Shown: piece by piece, positions 45,303 through 55,509 of the stretch
How the letters are laid out: every line of letters begins with the position of its first letter
Position numbering within the stretch: position 1 is the first letter of the stretch
Assembly (NCBI GenBank): GCA_002344355.1
Contig: DDTN01000041.1
Span: 528-64,527 of the forward strand
Direction: 5' to 3'
DNA length: 64,000 bases
Source of the DNA: Proteobacteria bacterium UBA2363
Lineage (GTDB): Bacteria > Pseudomonadota > Gammaproteobacteria > Xanthomonadales > UBA2363
Notes under the pieces: model-generated
Databases searched by the model: none
The model's input: only the letters and a program-made list of their open reading frames with translations
Told to the model about the DNA's origin: nothing
Made by a program: the position numbers and the translations under genes

Positions 45303-46691
45303 CTACAGGGCCAGGCGGTCGCCGTAGCCGGGCAGGCCCGCCTCGACGCCCAGGCGCTCGCGCAGGCAGGTGGCCAGGCCCTCGCGGCCGCGCTCCTCGC
45401 CGTGCACCAGGTGCACCGGCGGCCGTCCGGCGATCGCCTGGTACCAGGCCAGCAGGTCGTCCTGGCCGGCATGCGCGGACAGGCCGCCGATCGTGTGCAC
45501 GGTGGCGGCGACGCGGATGTCCTCGCCGTAGATGCGCACGAACTGGCTGCCGTCGACCAGCTTGCGTCCCAGGGTGCCGGCGCTCTGGTAGCCGATGATC
45601 ATCACGTGGCACTCGCGGCGCCAGAGGTTGTGGCGCAGGTGGTGCAGGATGCGGCCGCCGCTGCACATGCCGCTGCCGGCGATCACCAGCGCGCCGCGCT
45701 TGACGGCGTTGATCTTCATGGACTGCTCGGGTCGCTGCGTCCGGTGCAGGTTGGGCAGCAGGGCGTGCAGTTCGCGCTGGCCGACCAGCTTCCGGGCGGC
45801 GTCGCTGAACAGCTCGAAGTGGCGGTCGTGGACCCGGGTCGCCTCGATCGCCATCGGGCTGTCCAGGAAGATCTGCCAGCGGTCCAGCCGCCAGCGCTCG
45901 AAGTTGGCGGCGAACAGCGCCATCAGTTCCTGGGCGCGACCGATCGCGAACGACGGCACCAGCAGGTTGCCGCCGGCCTGCCAGGCGAGGTCGAGGACTT
46001 CCTCGATCTCGTCCAGGGTGGCCTGGCGGGAGCGGTGGTTGCGGTCGCCGTAGGTGCTCTCCATCAGCACCAGGTCGGCCGAGCCCGGCGGCTCCGGGTC
46101 CGGCAGCAGCCCGCTGCCGTCCGGGCCGATGTCGCCGCTGTAGACCAGGCGCCGGCGCCGGCCGCCTTCCGCCAGGTCCAGGGCCAGGCTGGCGGCGCCC
46201 AGGATGTGGCCGGCGCGGTGCAGGGTGAGGTCGATGCCCGGCACGACCCCGGTGGCCTGCCCGAATTCCACCGGCTGCAGGCGGTCGAACACCCGCTCGA
46301 CGTCGGCCAGCTCGAACAGCGGCTTGCGCGGCTGCTCGCCGCGCCGGGCGCGGCGGCGGTTCTCGCGCTCGTTGTCGGCCTGCTGCAGGTGCGCGGCGTC
46401 GCGCAGCAGGATGCGCACCAGGTCGAGGCTGGCCGGGTGGCTGAGGATCGGCCCGCGGAAGCCGCCGCGGACCAGCATCGGCAGGCGGCCGCAGTGGTCC
46501 AGGTGGGCATGGCTGAGCAGGACCGCGTCGATCGCGCGCGGATCGAACGGGAAGCCCACGGCGTTGCGCAGCTCGTCCTCCCGCGATCCCTGGTAAAGGC
46601 CGCAGTCGAGCAGCACCTGGTGGCCGCCGACCCGAAGGTGGTGGCAGGAGCCGGTGACTTCGCCGGCGGCGCCGCAGAGGGTGAGTTCCAT
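45303..46691 (-). CDS. MBL-fold beta-CASP ribonuclease-like protein (RNA-processing exonuclease family)
   Basis: 462-residue metallo-beta-lactamase protein with beta-CASP and C-terminal RMMBL domain. Motif 2 is LSHAHLDHCGRLP (H61, H63, D65, H66), motif 1 the Asp of LLDCGLYQG, then HRAGHILGAAS, VYSGDIGPDGS, MESTYGDRNH, the CASP PSFAIGRAQEL, and RMMBL VVIAGSGMCSGGRI, HVMIIGYQSAGTLGR and GGLSAHAGQDDLL. This is the family of YlxX/Epr-like RNA exonucleases of proteobacteria; substrate unverified. Start at 46691 places conserved MELTLCGAAGEVTGSC at the N-terminus. Confidence 0.9.
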   Translation of the reverse strand: MELTLCGAAGEVTGSCHHLRVGGHQVLLDCGLYQGSREDELRNAVGFPFDPRAIDAVLLSHAHLDHCGRLPMLVRGGFRGPILSHPASLDLVRILLRDAAHLQQADNERENRRRARRGEQPRKPLFELADVERVFDRLQPVEFGQATGVVPGIDLTLHRAGHILGAASLALDLAEGGRRRRLVYSGDIGPDGSGLLPDPEPPGSADLVLMESTYGDRNHRSRQATLDEIEEVLDLAWQAGGNLLVPSFAIGRAQELMALFAANFERWRLDRWQIFLDSPMAIEATRVHDRHFELFSDAARKLVGQRELHALLPNLHRTQRPEQSMKINAVKRGALVIAGSGMCSGGRILHHLRHNLWRRECHVMIIGYQSAGTLGRKLVDGSQFVRIYGEDIRVAATVHTIGGLSAHAGQDDLLAWYQAIAGRPPVHLVHGEERGREGLATCLRERLGVEAGLPGYGDRLAL

Positions 46692-46698
46692 GCGTCCG

Positions 46699-46704
46699 AG
46701 CATA
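46699..46704 (-). promoter_or_regulatory. -10-like TATGCT, seven nt before MBL gene ATG
   Basis: Minus strand TATGCT, seven nt, then the ATG at 46691; no ribosome site between. The in-frame ATG at 46703 lies within this hexamer, supporting 46691 as the start and a leaderless message. Confidence 0.4.
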
Positions 46705-46831
46705 GCGCGCGGTCGCGGCGGGCGCCCCGGCCTGCCGGCGGCGGTCGCCGGCGCGGCGCGGGCGGCGGTTCCCGGGCGTTCCGGGTTAGCCTTGGCCGGC
46801 GCCGGCCCTGCCCCCGGCGGCCGGAGACCCG

Positions 46832-48148
46832 ATGGACGCGCGTGCGACCCTGCGCCGCCAGCACCCGGACGGCGTGCCGCCGGTGCGGCGCCGCGAACTG
46901 CTGGCCTGGGCCAGCTACGACTTCGCCAATTCCGGCTACACCACGGTGGTGATCACCGCGGTGTTCAACGCCTGGTTCGTCGCCACCATCGCCGGCGGCG
47001 CCGACTGGGCGACCCTGGCCTGGACCGCCTCGCTGTCGGTGTCCTACCTGCTGGTGATGCTGACCGCGCCGGTCCTGGGCGTCTGGATCGACCTGCGCGC
47101 CGGCAAGCGGCGGGTGCTGGTGGCGAGCACCGTGGCCTGCGTGTCCGCCACCGCCGCCCTGTCGGCCTGCGGACCGGGCGACCTGGTCCTGGCCGTGGTC
47201 CTGGTGGTGCTCTCGAACTACGCCTACAGCATCGGCGAGGGCGTGGTCGCCGCCTTCCTGCCCGAGCTGGCCGCGGACCGGGCGCTGGGGCGCCTGTCCG
47301 GCTACGGCTGGGCGATCGGCTACGTCGGCGGCCTGCTGGTGCTGGCGGTCTGCCTGTGGTGGATCCAGTCGGCGCCGGCGCGCGGCGCCAGCCTGGCCAC
47401 CGCGGTTCCGCAGACCCTGCTGATCACCGCCGTGCTGTTCGGCCTTGCCGCCCTGCCGACGCTTCTGCTGCTGCGCGAACGGTCGCGGCCACAGGCGCTC
47501 GCGGCGGGGCGGGGCCTGTTCGCCGAGGCCGGCCGGCGCCTGCGCCAGGCCCTGGCCGGCAGCCGCGGCCTGGTCGACCTGCGCCGGCTGCTGGTCTGCA
47601 TCGTGGTCTACCAGTCCGGCGTCGCCACCGTGATCACGGTGGCAGCCATCTTCACCACCCAGGCGCTGGGCTTCAGCCAGGCCCAGAGCATCACCCTGAT
47701 CCTGGTGGTCAACGTCAGCGCCGCGGCCGGGGCGTTCGCCTTCGGCGCCCTGCAGGACCGGGTCGGACACCGGGCGGCGCTGGCGGCCAGCCTGCTCGGC
47801 TGGCTGCTGGCGGTGGCCCTGTTCTTCGCCACCGACGCCTCCTGGGCGGTCTGGACCGCGGCCAACATCGCCGGCGTCTGCATGGGCGCCTCGCAGGCGG
47901 TCGGCCGCGCCCTGGTCGGCTACCTGTGCCCGCCCGATCGCGAAGGCGAGGTGTTCGGGCTGTGGAGCCTGGCGGTGCGCCTTGCGATGATCCTGGGGCC
48001 GGTCAGCTACGGCCTGGTGAGCTGGCTCAGCGCCGGCAACCACCGGCTGGCGATGCTGGCGACGGGCGCGTTCTTCCTGGCCGGCCTGGTGCTGCTGGCG
48101 GGCATCGACCCGCAGCGCGGCCACCGGGCCGCCCGCGGCGCGGACTGA
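46832..48148 (+). CDS. UMF1-type MFS transporter
   Basis: 438-residue 12-helix major facilitator. The opening LLAWASYDFANSGYTTVVITAVFNAWFV is the UMF1/Atg22-like family signature, followed by VLGVWIDLRAGKRRVLV (loop 2-3), GYGWAIGYVGGLLVL and CIVVYQSGVATVITVAAIF, and in the second half AFGALQDRVGHRAAL and GASQAVGRALVGYLCPPDREGEVFGLWS. Substrate unknown (family proposed for amino acid or peptide efflux). A TAGCCT hexamer is near 46788. Convergent with the CsbD gene, with a terminator between. Confidence 0.9.
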   Translation: MDARATLRRQHPDGVPPVRRRELLAWASYDFANSGYTTVVITAVFNAWFVATIAGGADWATLAWTASLSVSYLLVMLTAPVLGVWIDLRAGKRRVLVASTVACVSATAALSACGPGDLVLAVVLVVLSNYAYSIGEGVVAAFLPELAADRALGRLSGYGWAIGYVGGLLVLAVCLWWIQSAPARGASLATAVPQTLLITAVLFGLAALPTLLLLRERSRPQALAAGRGLFAEAGRRLRQALAGSRGLVDLRRLLVCIVVYQSGVATVITVAAIFTTQALGFSQAQSITLILVVNVSAAAGAFAFGALQDRVGHRAALAASLLGWLLAVALFFATDASWAVWTAANIAGVCMGASQAVGRALVGYLCPPDREGEVFGLWSLAVRLAMILGPVSYGLVSWLSAGNHRLAMLATGAFFLAGLVLLAGIDPQRGHRAARGAD

Positions 48149-48209
48149 AGGCCGCCTTCCGGGCCCCCGCGGACCTTGGCCGGGGGCGGCGGCGGCTGCG
48201 GCGCACGCG

Positions 48210-48235
48210 AAAAAAGGGCGGCCAGATGGCCGCCC
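48210..48235 (-). terminator. Intrinsic terminator of the DUF1328-PA2169-CsbD operon
   Basis: On the minus strand GGGCGGCC-ATCT-GGCCGCCC followed by six T, 12 bp after the CsbD stop: a textbook rho-independent terminator. It also stands just past the convergent MFS gene. Confidence 0.92.
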
Positions 48236-48247
48236 CAGGGGCTCGAC

Positions 48248-48448
48248 TCAGAGCGTGTGCTCGAAGTCCCTCACGAGCGATTCCGCTTCTTCGCGGGTGT
48301 AGCCGTAGTGCGCCTGCACCTTGGCCACCACGTAGTCGCGGTTGCCGTTCTCGACGGCCAGATCGTCTTCCGTCAGCCGGCCCCAGGTGTCCCTGAGGCG
48401 TTCGCGGACGTTCTGCCACTGGCTGGCGATGGCGTCGTGCTTGTCCAT
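48248..48448 (-). CDS. CsbD family stress protein
   Basis: 66-residue small hydrophilic CsbD-like protein: MDKHDAIASQWQNVRERLRD, WGRLTEDDL, GNRDYVVAKVQAHYGYTREEAE. CsbD-family proteins are general-stress proteins of unknown mechanism. Last gene of a three-gene operon, 10 bp after the PA2169-family gene, ended by the terminator at 48210-48235. Confidence 0.9.
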   Translation of the reverse strand: MDKHDAIASQWQNVRERLRDTWGRLTEDDLAVENGNRDYVVAKVQAHYGYTREEAESLVRDFEHTL

Positions 48449-48458
48449 GGGATCGCGC

Positions 48459-48899
48459 TCAGGCGCCCATCGCCTTCTTCAGGTCGCGCATCTCGTCGTG
48501 GCAGGCGCGCACCTTGGGCAGGTGCTGGGAAAGGGCGGCGCGGACCTCCGGCGAGTCGGTCTTGGCCAGGGCGTCCTCGAAGTGCTCGAGGATGCGGTCC
48601 TCGGTCTCCTCGAGCTGGCCGACGTAGACCTTGTCGTCGTTGCGGCTGAAGGTGGCGCGGACGTCGGCGTAGGCCTTGCGCAGCGAGCCGGCGACGGTGC
48701 CGCCGTCGGCCGGGGTCTCGCCCAGGTTGATGACCTTGGCGGACAGCGCGCCGATCAGACCGGCCTTGGCGCCGGCCATGCGGGTGAACACGTCGCGCAG
48801 GCGGGCGTCGCTGGTCTCCTTGGCGACGTCCTCGTAGAACTCCTTGCTGTCGCGGGTCACCTGGACGAGGTCGTTGAGCAGGTTGGCGTTGTCGGTCAT
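48459..48899 (-). CDS. PA2169 family (DUF2383) four-helix bundle protein
   Basis: 146-residue helical protein of the PA2169/DUF2383 family: NLLNDLVQVTRDSKEFYEDVAKE, ARLRDVFTRMAGAKAGLIGALS, GTVAGSLRKAYADVRATFS, YVGQLEETEDRILEHFEDAL, then VRAALSQHLPKVRACHDEM. Ferritin-like four-helix bundle is predicted, with repeated E-x2-H/E patterns that could bind metal. Middle gene of the sigma-54-driven operon; 76 bp from DUF1328 gene. Confidence 0.9.
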   Translation of the reverse strand: MTDNANLLNDLVQVTRDSKEFYEDVAKETSDARLRDVFTRMAGAKAGLIGALSAKVINLGETPADGGTVAGSLRKAYADVRATFSRNDDKVYVGQLEETEDRILEHFEDALAKTDSPEVRAALSQHLPKVRACHDEMRDLKKAMGA

Positions 48900-48975
48900 G
48901 GCGTTCTCCTTGGGTGGCAATGAAGACGGCGCGCACGGGGGTGCGCGCCGAAGGGGGGGAGGGGTGCGTGGCGCC

Positions 48976-49140
48976 TCAGCCTCGTCGCAGGCCGCCGAAC
49001 AGCAGCGAGGCGACGAACAGCACCAGGAACACGAAGAACAGGATCTTGGCGATGCCGGCGGCGGCGCCGGCCAGGCCACCGAAGCCGAGCGCGGCGGCGA
49101 TCAGGGCGACCACGAGGAACACGAGGGCGTAATGAAGCAT
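48976..49140 (-). CDS. DUF1328 small membrane protein (first copy)
   Basis: 54-residue two-TM protein of the DUF1328 family: MLHYALVFLVVALIAAALGF, GGLAGAAAGIAKILFFVFLV, LFVASLLFGGLRRG. Family proteins are small stress-induced membrane proteins of unknown function. It has AAGGAG nine nt before the ATG and a near-perfect -24/-12 promoter at 49199-49213. It heads the DUF1328-PA2169-CsbD operon. A second DUF1328 gene with the same kind of promoter lies at 55154. Confidence 0.9.
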   Translation of the reverse strand: MLHYALVFLVVALIAAALGFGGLAGAAAGIAKILFFVFLVLFVASLLFGGLRRG

Positions 49141-49198
49141 GGCTGCTCTCCTTGGGTTGGGCCGGATCGGCGGTGGCCATCCGTGCAGGGAGGAGTCG

Positions 49199-49213
49199 GC
49201 AAGCACCGTGCCA
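49199..49213 (-). promoter_or_regulatory. Sigma-54 promoter of DUF1328-PA2169-CsbD operon
   Basis: Minus strand TGGCACG-GTGC-TTGC matches the sigma-54 consensus (TGGCACG-N4-TTGC) exactly, with GG and GC 10 nt apart. Predicted start near 49187, 47 nt before the ATG. Confidence 0.85.
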
Positions 49214-49306
49214 AGGTCGGCGCCTTCGCCCGAAAAGCCTTGCCGGCGCGGGCTTTCCGCTGGAACCGGCGGGCCGCTGCGCAGGTCCGGCGCCACCCGG
49301 TCCGGG

Positions 49307-49347
49307 GCAGATTGCACGGGCCGCGACCCCCGGTCTTGCAGCCTGCA
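49307..49347. promoter_or_regulatory. Paired GCAGNNTGCA activator sites
   Basis: GCAG-AT-TGCA at 49307-49316 and GCAG-CC-TGCA at 49338-49347, starts 31 bp apart (about three helical turns), 94-134 bp upstream of the sigma-54 promoter, a usual position for enhancer-binding proteins. The pair spacing supports cooperative binding. Assignment to a particular regulator is inference. Confidence 0.6.
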
Positions 49348-49391
49348 CCGCGGCGGCTGCCGAAAAGGGGGGCGCATGCCACGGTCTATGT

Positions 49392-49431
49392 GGGCGTTCG
49401 GGCGTTCGGGCGTTCGGGCGTTCGGGCGGTC
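49392..49431. repeat. Tandem 8-bp repeat GGGCGTTC
   Basis: Four exact copies of GGGCGTTC (49392-49423) and a fifth with one change (GGGCGGTC). Non-coding; may vary in copy number. Confidence 0.85.
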
Positions 49432-49758
49432 GCGCATGCGGTGCCCTGGACCGGCCACCATGGAGCCGTCGTCCGCCCGGGGGCCGGGGAGCGGAGGCCT
49501 GCCGGGGTGTCCCCACCGCGCCGCGGCGACCCTCGCCGCCGACGCCGGGCCGCACACGGCGGCGCCCGGCCGGCAGGCGATCCAGCGCACGGTGGTGGCG
49601 CGCCCGGCCTGTAGACAAGCCGGCAGACGCGGTTCCGGTTTTTCTGGAAAACGGTTATCGTTCCACCCCGTTCCCGGGCCGCCCACGCGGGCCGCCTCCC
49701 CCGCTTCCGGCCAGGGGGGCCGCAGGGCGCGGATTCGCGAGGGGTGCCTGCGTAGACC

Positions 49759-51561
49759 ATGACCCGGATGCATCGACTTTCCCGAGGCGGCTGGCCGCTC
49801 CTGCTGCAGCTGCTGGCCGTGGCCGCCGTCGTGGTCGTGCCCTGGTGGATCAACCAGCGCCTGCTGTCGGAAACGCTGGTCGCGGTCGACTGGGTGACCC
49901 ACTCGTCCGGGGTGACCGGTCGCGCCGCCCAGCTCTCGTCGTCCGTCCGCGATGCCGACCGCGCGCTGCTCTGGTTGACGCTCAACCCCGACCTCAACGA
50001 GCTGCGCCAGCAGATCGACGATGCCCGGACGCGCCAGGTCGAGGCGATCACCGACCTCGCGACCCTGACCGCCGACAGCGCGGCGCAGAGCGCGCGTGTC
50101 GCCGAGATCCGCGTGCTGCTGGAGTCGCGCCACGCCGACGACGACCGCGTCCTGGAGTACATCTCCAGCGGCGACCTGCACATGGCCCGCGAACTGCTGG
50201 CCAATCCGGCCTCCATGGGCCAGATGCGCCGTCTCGTCGAGGGCTTCATCGACGCCGAGAACGCGCTGCTGGCGCAGCGCCAGGCCGTTTCCGAGCGGCG
50301 CCGTGGCCGGTTCTCCTGGGCGATCAGCGGGTTCGCCGCGCTCCAGCTGCTGTTCCTGTCCCTGGTGGTCGGCCTGGCCGCCCGCCAGCAGCGTCGCCGG
50401 ACCGAGCTCGAAGTGCAGTCGCGCGACGCCCAGCGGCGTGCCGAGCTGGTGTTCAACACCATCCGCAAGCCGATCGTCCTGCTCGACGGCGAACTGCGCG
50501 TGCTGCAGCACAACCCGGCGTTCGCCATGGTCTATGCGCCCGGGGGCGAGGAGGTGGTCGGCCGGCCGCTGCGCGAGATCGGCGGCGGCGTCTGGGACGA
50601 GGCCGGCCTGCTGCAGAAGCTGCGCGACGTCCGCTTCCTCGGCCGCGAACTGTGGGACCACGAGATGCACCAGCAGACGCCCTCGGGCGAACGCGACGTC
50701 CTGGTCAATGCCAGCCGCATGGCCGGCGCCGCAGGCAACGACGCCTACCTGCTGCTCACCGCCGCCGACGTCAGCGCGGTGCGCCAGGCCGAGCGCCAGA
50801 TCCGCGAGCTCAACGACCGCCTCGAGTCCCAGGTGGCGGATGTCACCGAGAGCAACCGCGAGCTGGAGGCCTTCAGCTACTCGGTGTCGCACGACCTGCG
50901 CGCGCCACTGCGCCACATCGGCGCCTTCGCCGACAAGCTGCAGAAATCCCTCGACCTGCCCGAGGGCGACCGTGCCCGCCACTACATGCGGGTGATCACC
51001 GATTCCGCGGCGCGCATGGGTCGCCTGATCGACGACCTGCTGGTCTACTCGCGCCTGGGCCGGACCCGGATCGGTGCCGAACCGGTGGACATGGACGCCC
51101 TGGTCGCGGAAGTGCGGGGCATGCTCGCCCCGGAACAGGCCGGGCGGCGGATCGCCTGGCAGGTGACGCCGCTCGGCCGGGTTCAGGGCGATTCAGGAAC
51201 GCTGCGCCTGGTCTGGCAGAATCTGCTCGGCAACGCCCTGAAGTACACGGCCAAGGAGGAGCAGGCGCTGATCCGCGTCTCCCACGCCTTCGATGCCGCC
51301 GCCGCCGAGCACGTGTTCACCGTCGCCGACAACGGCGTGGGCTTCGACATGGCCTACGTCGACAAGCTGTTCGGCGTGTTCCAGCGGCTGCACCCGGCCG
51401 AGCAGTTCGAGGGCACCGGCATCGGACTGGCCAACGTGCGGCGGATCGTCAACCGCCACGGCGGACGGGTCTGGGCGGAGTCCAGCCCCGGCGCCGGCGC
51501 CACCTTCCACTTCAGCCTGCCGGAGCGACCGGTCGGCGCCACCGGAGACAACACGCCGTGA
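49759..51561 (+). CDS. Membrane sensor histidine kinase (CHASE3-PAS-HisKA-HATPase)
   Basis: 600 aa. N-terminal TM (LLLQLLAVAAVVVVPWWI), CHASE3-like periplasmic helical domain (about 35-180), second TM (ISGFAALQLLFLSLVVGLAA, 190-210), PAS-like domain (230-345), and the HisKA H-box SYSVSHDLRAPLRH with phospho-acceptor H378. HATPase N-box WQNLLGNALKYT, G1 VADNGVGFDM, and G2 GTGIGLANVRRIV follow. It is the first of four coupled genes: the stop overlaps the GTG of the next receiver gene. Stimulus unknown. Confidence 0.92.
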   Translation: MTRMHRLSRGGWPLLLQLLAVAAVVVVPWWINQRLLSETLVAVDWVTHSSGVTGRAAQLSSSVRDADRALLWLTLNPDLNELRQQIDDARTRQVEAITDLATLTADSAAQSARVAEIRVLLESRHADDDRVLEYISSGDLHMARELLANPASMGQMRRLVEGFIDAENALLAQRQAVSERRRGRFSWAISGFAALQLLFLSLVVGLAARQQRRRTELEVQSRDAQRRAELVFNTIRKPIVLLDGELRVLQHNPAFAMVYAPGGEEVVGRPLREIGGGVWDEAGLLQKLRDVRFLGRELWDHEMHQQTPSGERDVLVNASRMAGAAGNDAYLLLTAADVSAVRQAERQIRELNDRLESQVADVTESNRELEAFSYSVSHDLRAPLRHIGAFADKLQKSLDLPEGDRARHYMRVITDSAARMGRLIDDLLVYSRLGRTRIGAEPVDMDALVAEVRGMLAPEQAGRRIAWQVTPLGRVQGDSGTLRLVWQNLLGNALKYTAKEEQALIRVSHAFDAAAAEHVFTVADNGVGFDMAYVDKLFGVFQRLHPAEQFEGTGIGLANVRRIVNRHGGRVWAESSPGAGATFHFSLPERPVGATGDNTP

Positions 51562-51998
51562 GCAAGATCAGGACCATCCTGCTGGCCGAGGACAACCCGC
51601 TGGACGCCGAGCTCGCGCTCGACGCCCTGCGCGAGGCGCGCCTGGCCAACCCGGTCGCGCACGCCGTGGACGGCGCCGATGCCCTGGACTGGCTGCGCCG
51701 CGAGGGCGCCCACGCCGGCCGTCCCAAGGGCGACCCGGCGGTGGTCCTGCTGGACATCAAGATGCCCAGGATGGACGGCCTCGAGGTCCTGCGCGTCATG
51801 CGCGAGGACCCGGCCCTGCGCCACATCCCGGTGGTGATCCTGTCGTCCTCGCGCGAGGAGAGCGACCTGGTCCGGAGCTGGGACCTGGGCGTCAATGCCT
51901 ACGTGGTGAAGCCCGTCGACGTCAGCCAGTTCTTCTCGGCGGTCCAGGCACTCGGTCATTTCTGGGCGGTGCTCAATGAACCGGCTGTCGCTGACTGA
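51558..51998 (+). CDS. Single-domain response regulator (Rcp1-like)
   Basis: 146-residue receiver without output domain. Acidic pair in LLAEDNPLDAEL, phospho-acceptor D66 in VVLLDIKMPRMDG, T/S switch in VVILSSSREE, and Lys in AYVVKPVD. The Rcp1-type style (EDNPLDAELALDAL, insert before the Asp strand) is typical of phytochrome-linked and kinase-coupled receivers. GTG start overlaps the kinase stop; the 3' end overlaps the next gene by 23 bp. Confidence 0.9.
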   Translation: MSKIRTILLAEDNPLDAELALDALREARLANPVAHAVDGADALDWLRREGAHAGRPKGDPAVVLLDIKMPRMDGLEVLRVMREDPALRHIPVVILSSSREESDLVRSWDLGVNAYVVKPVDVSQFFSAVQALGHFWAVLNEPAVAD

Positions 51999-53558
51999 GC
52001 GTGAGCTGGGCAGCGCCGAGGCCGCCGCCGCGGCCCCGGTGCGCGTGCTCCTGGTCGAGGACGACCCGCTCGACGCCGAACTGGTGCTGGACCAGCTCGG
52101 CGAACACGGGCTGGTTGTGGAATCGCGCGTGGTCGAGCGGCGCGACGACTACCTCGCCGCACTCGACCAGTTCCGTCCCGACATCGTGCTGTCCGACCTC
52201 AGCCTGCCCGCGTTCTCCGGCCACCAGGCGCTGTCGCTGCTGCGCGCCCGCGACCAGCGCATGCCGTTCGTGTTCGTCTCCGGAACCCTGGGCGAGGAGG
52301 CCGCGATCGAGGCCCTGCGCGGCGGCGCCACCGACTACATCCTCAAGCACGCGATGGCCCGGCTGGGGCCGGCGGTGCGGCGGGCCGTGACCGAGGCCGC
52401 GGAGCGGCGCGCCCGCGACCGCGCCGAGGCCGAGCTGGTGCGCGCGCAGCGCTTCGAGACCCTGGCGATCCTGGCCGGCAGCCTTGGCCACGACCTGCGC
52501 AACACCCTGCAGCCGGTGCTGCTGGCGGTCGACCTGATCGAGGGTCGGGTCACCGAGCCGGAGGCCGTGCGCATGTGCGCCCTGGTGCGCGACTGCGCCT
52601 GGCAGGGCCTGGAGATGGTCGGCCGCATGATGGACCTGGCCCGCGGCGGCGAGCGCCCGGGCGAGGGCGGCGAGACGCGCAGCATCAACGTCGCGGCCAT
52701 GCTCGATGCCGTCGCGCTGCTGCTGCGACCGTCGTTGCCGACGCGCGTCGAGCTTTCGGTCGAGATCGACGAGCCCGGCCTGGCGCTGTCCGGCAACAGC
52801 GTCGAGCTGCAGCAGTGCCTGCTCAACCTGGCGCTCAACGCCGTGCAGGCGATGCCGGAGGGCGGCAAGGTGACGCTGTCGGCGCGCCGGTTCCAGCCCG
52901 AGCCCGGTTTCTTCGAGGAAGCGCCCGCCGCGACCGGTACCTGGCTGCACCTGGCGGTGGCCGACACCGGCGTCGGCATGGACGCCGACACCGTCGCCCG
53001 CCTGTTCACGCCGTTCTTCACCACCAAGGCCACCGGCAACGGCCTGGGCCTGGTGTCCTGCCGCCGGTTCGTGGAAAGCCACCAGGGCATGATCCGGGTC
53101 GACAGCGAGCCGGGTGCCGGCACCCGTTTCGACCTGTACCTGCCCCTGGAACGGACCGGCGACGGAGCCGATGGCCCGGTGGCGCGCGATGAGGCGGCCG
53201 GCGGCCGGGTGGTGATCGCCTGCGGCGACGACGAGCTGTGCCGCGACCTCACCGACATCCTCGAGCTGTACGGCTACCAGGCGGTGGCGCCCGAGCAGGG
53301 CGAGGGCGCCGTGGTCGCCATGATCGAGCATGACGCCGAGGTCGCCGAGCGGGTGGACAGGCTGCGTTCGGCCTTCCCCGCGCTGCCTCTGGTATTGCTG
53401 GCGGGCAGCGGCCCGATCGTGCCCGACCCGGCGCTGGGCAAGGTCGCCGCCGTGGTCGGCACGCCGCTCACCGCTGGTGCCGTGGTGCGCGCGCTGACCT
53501 CGGCCGGGGTCGGGCCGGCGCCGCCGTCCGAGCCGTCATCCCGAACCAAGGAGAACCG

Positions 53559-53562
<4 letters not shown>
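51976..53562 (+). CDS. Receiver-histidine kinase hybrid with vestigial C-terminal receiver
   Basis: 528-residue cytosolic protein. N-terminal receiver has EDDPLDAEL and D74 in IVLSDLSLP. A kinase core follows with H172 in SLGHDLRNTLQP, N-box QQCLLNLALNAVQAM, G1 VADTGVGM, and G2 NGLGLVSCRR. The last ~120 residues look like a receiver fold (VVIACGDDELCRDL, VVGTPLTAGAVVRAL) in which the Asp strand (LPLVLLAGSG) lacks the phosphorylatable Asp; likely a pseudo-receiver. No TM segments. The stop overlaps the activator ATG (ATGA). Receives phosphate from or feeds the neighbouring regulators by inference. Confidence 0.88.
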
Positions 53563-54938
<1,376 letters not shown>

Positions 54939-55153
54939 GTCCGGGCGCGGCAGGCGCCGCGCTCACGGGCAAGCCTGCGCCTGCGCCTGCGCCGGGAGCC
55001 CGCGTTCTGGCGCCGGGTTCGAACGGCACGCATGCCGGCGCAGGCCGTCGCGGGCCGGGGGTGGCCTGCATCGACGCTGCCGGGACGGCGCGGCGCCCGG
55101 GCCGGCCGGATGGGTCCGCGCGGCGTGCGCGAACCTGCCGGAACCGCCTCGAA

Positions 55154-55327
55154 CTAGAACAGCGCCTTGACGCCCATCAGCACCAGGATGAAGGCGATCA
55201 CCGCCAGGGCGATGAACAGGAAGAAGATGAACTTGGCGATGCCCATCGAGGCACCGGCGATGCCGGTGAAACCGAGGGCACCGGCGATCAGGGCGACGAG
55301 CAGGAAGAACAGGGCGGCTTTCAGCAT
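55154..55327 (-). CDS. DUF1328 small membrane protein (second copy)
   Basis: 57-residue two-TM protein: MLKAALFFLLVALIAGALGF, TGIAGASMGIAKFIFFLFIA, LAVIAFILVLMGVKALF. It is paralogous to the copy at 48976, with the same GFxGxAG centre. Weak ribosome site (GCAGG). Strong sigma-54-type promoter at 55369-55383 about 42 bp upstream of the ATG. Convergent with the NtrC-family gene, 215 bp away; that gap holds only a (CCTGCG)3 tract at 54974-54991. Confidence 0.9.
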   Translation of the reverse strand: MLKAALFFLLVALIAGALGFTGIAGASMGIAKFIFFLFIALAVIAFILVLMGVKALF

Positions 55328-55368
55328 GGCGGGACCTGCGGGGCAGTGGGGGAATCCCATGTTGCGCC

Positions 55369-55383
55369 GCAACCGCCATGCCA
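55369..55383 (-). promoter_or_regulatory. Sigma-54 promoter of second DUF1328 gene
   Basis: Minus strand TGGCATG-GCGG-TTGC fits TGGCACG-N4-TTGC with a single permitted C-to-T change; GG and GC are 10 nt apart. Predicted start near 55357, 30 nt before the ATG. Confidence 0.82.
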
Positions 55384-55472
55384 AGCCCGCCTGGCACCGT
55401 GGGGCGAGCCATGTCCCTGATAGTGTTGGGCGGGACGGGGGTGCTGTCGTTCGCCGGGGCAGATCAGGCCGC

Positions 55473-55503
55473 GCAGAATGCATGGCCGGTCATGCAGAGT
55501 GCA
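55473..55503. promoter_or_regulatory. Paired GCAGNNTGCA activator sites
   Basis: GCAG-AA-TGCA at 55473-55482 and GCAG-AG-TGCA at 55494-55503, starts 21 bp apart (two helical turns), 90-120 bp upstream of the second DUF1328 promoter. Same motif as near 49.31-49.35 kb and 40.83 kb. Confidence 0.6.
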
Positions 55504-55509
55504 GCCGGT

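Larger units (their letters stand above)
49141..49758. other. Regulatory region between the DUF1328 operon and the sensor kinase gene
   Basis: About 620 bp without a gene. It holds the sigma-54 promoter (49199-49213), two GCAGNNTGCA sites, and the 8-bp tandem repeat at 49392-49431. The kinase end contains an AT-rich patch around 49630-49660 that may be its promoter, though no clear -35/-10 pair is visible. Reading frames in the interval do not look coding. Confidence 0.75.
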
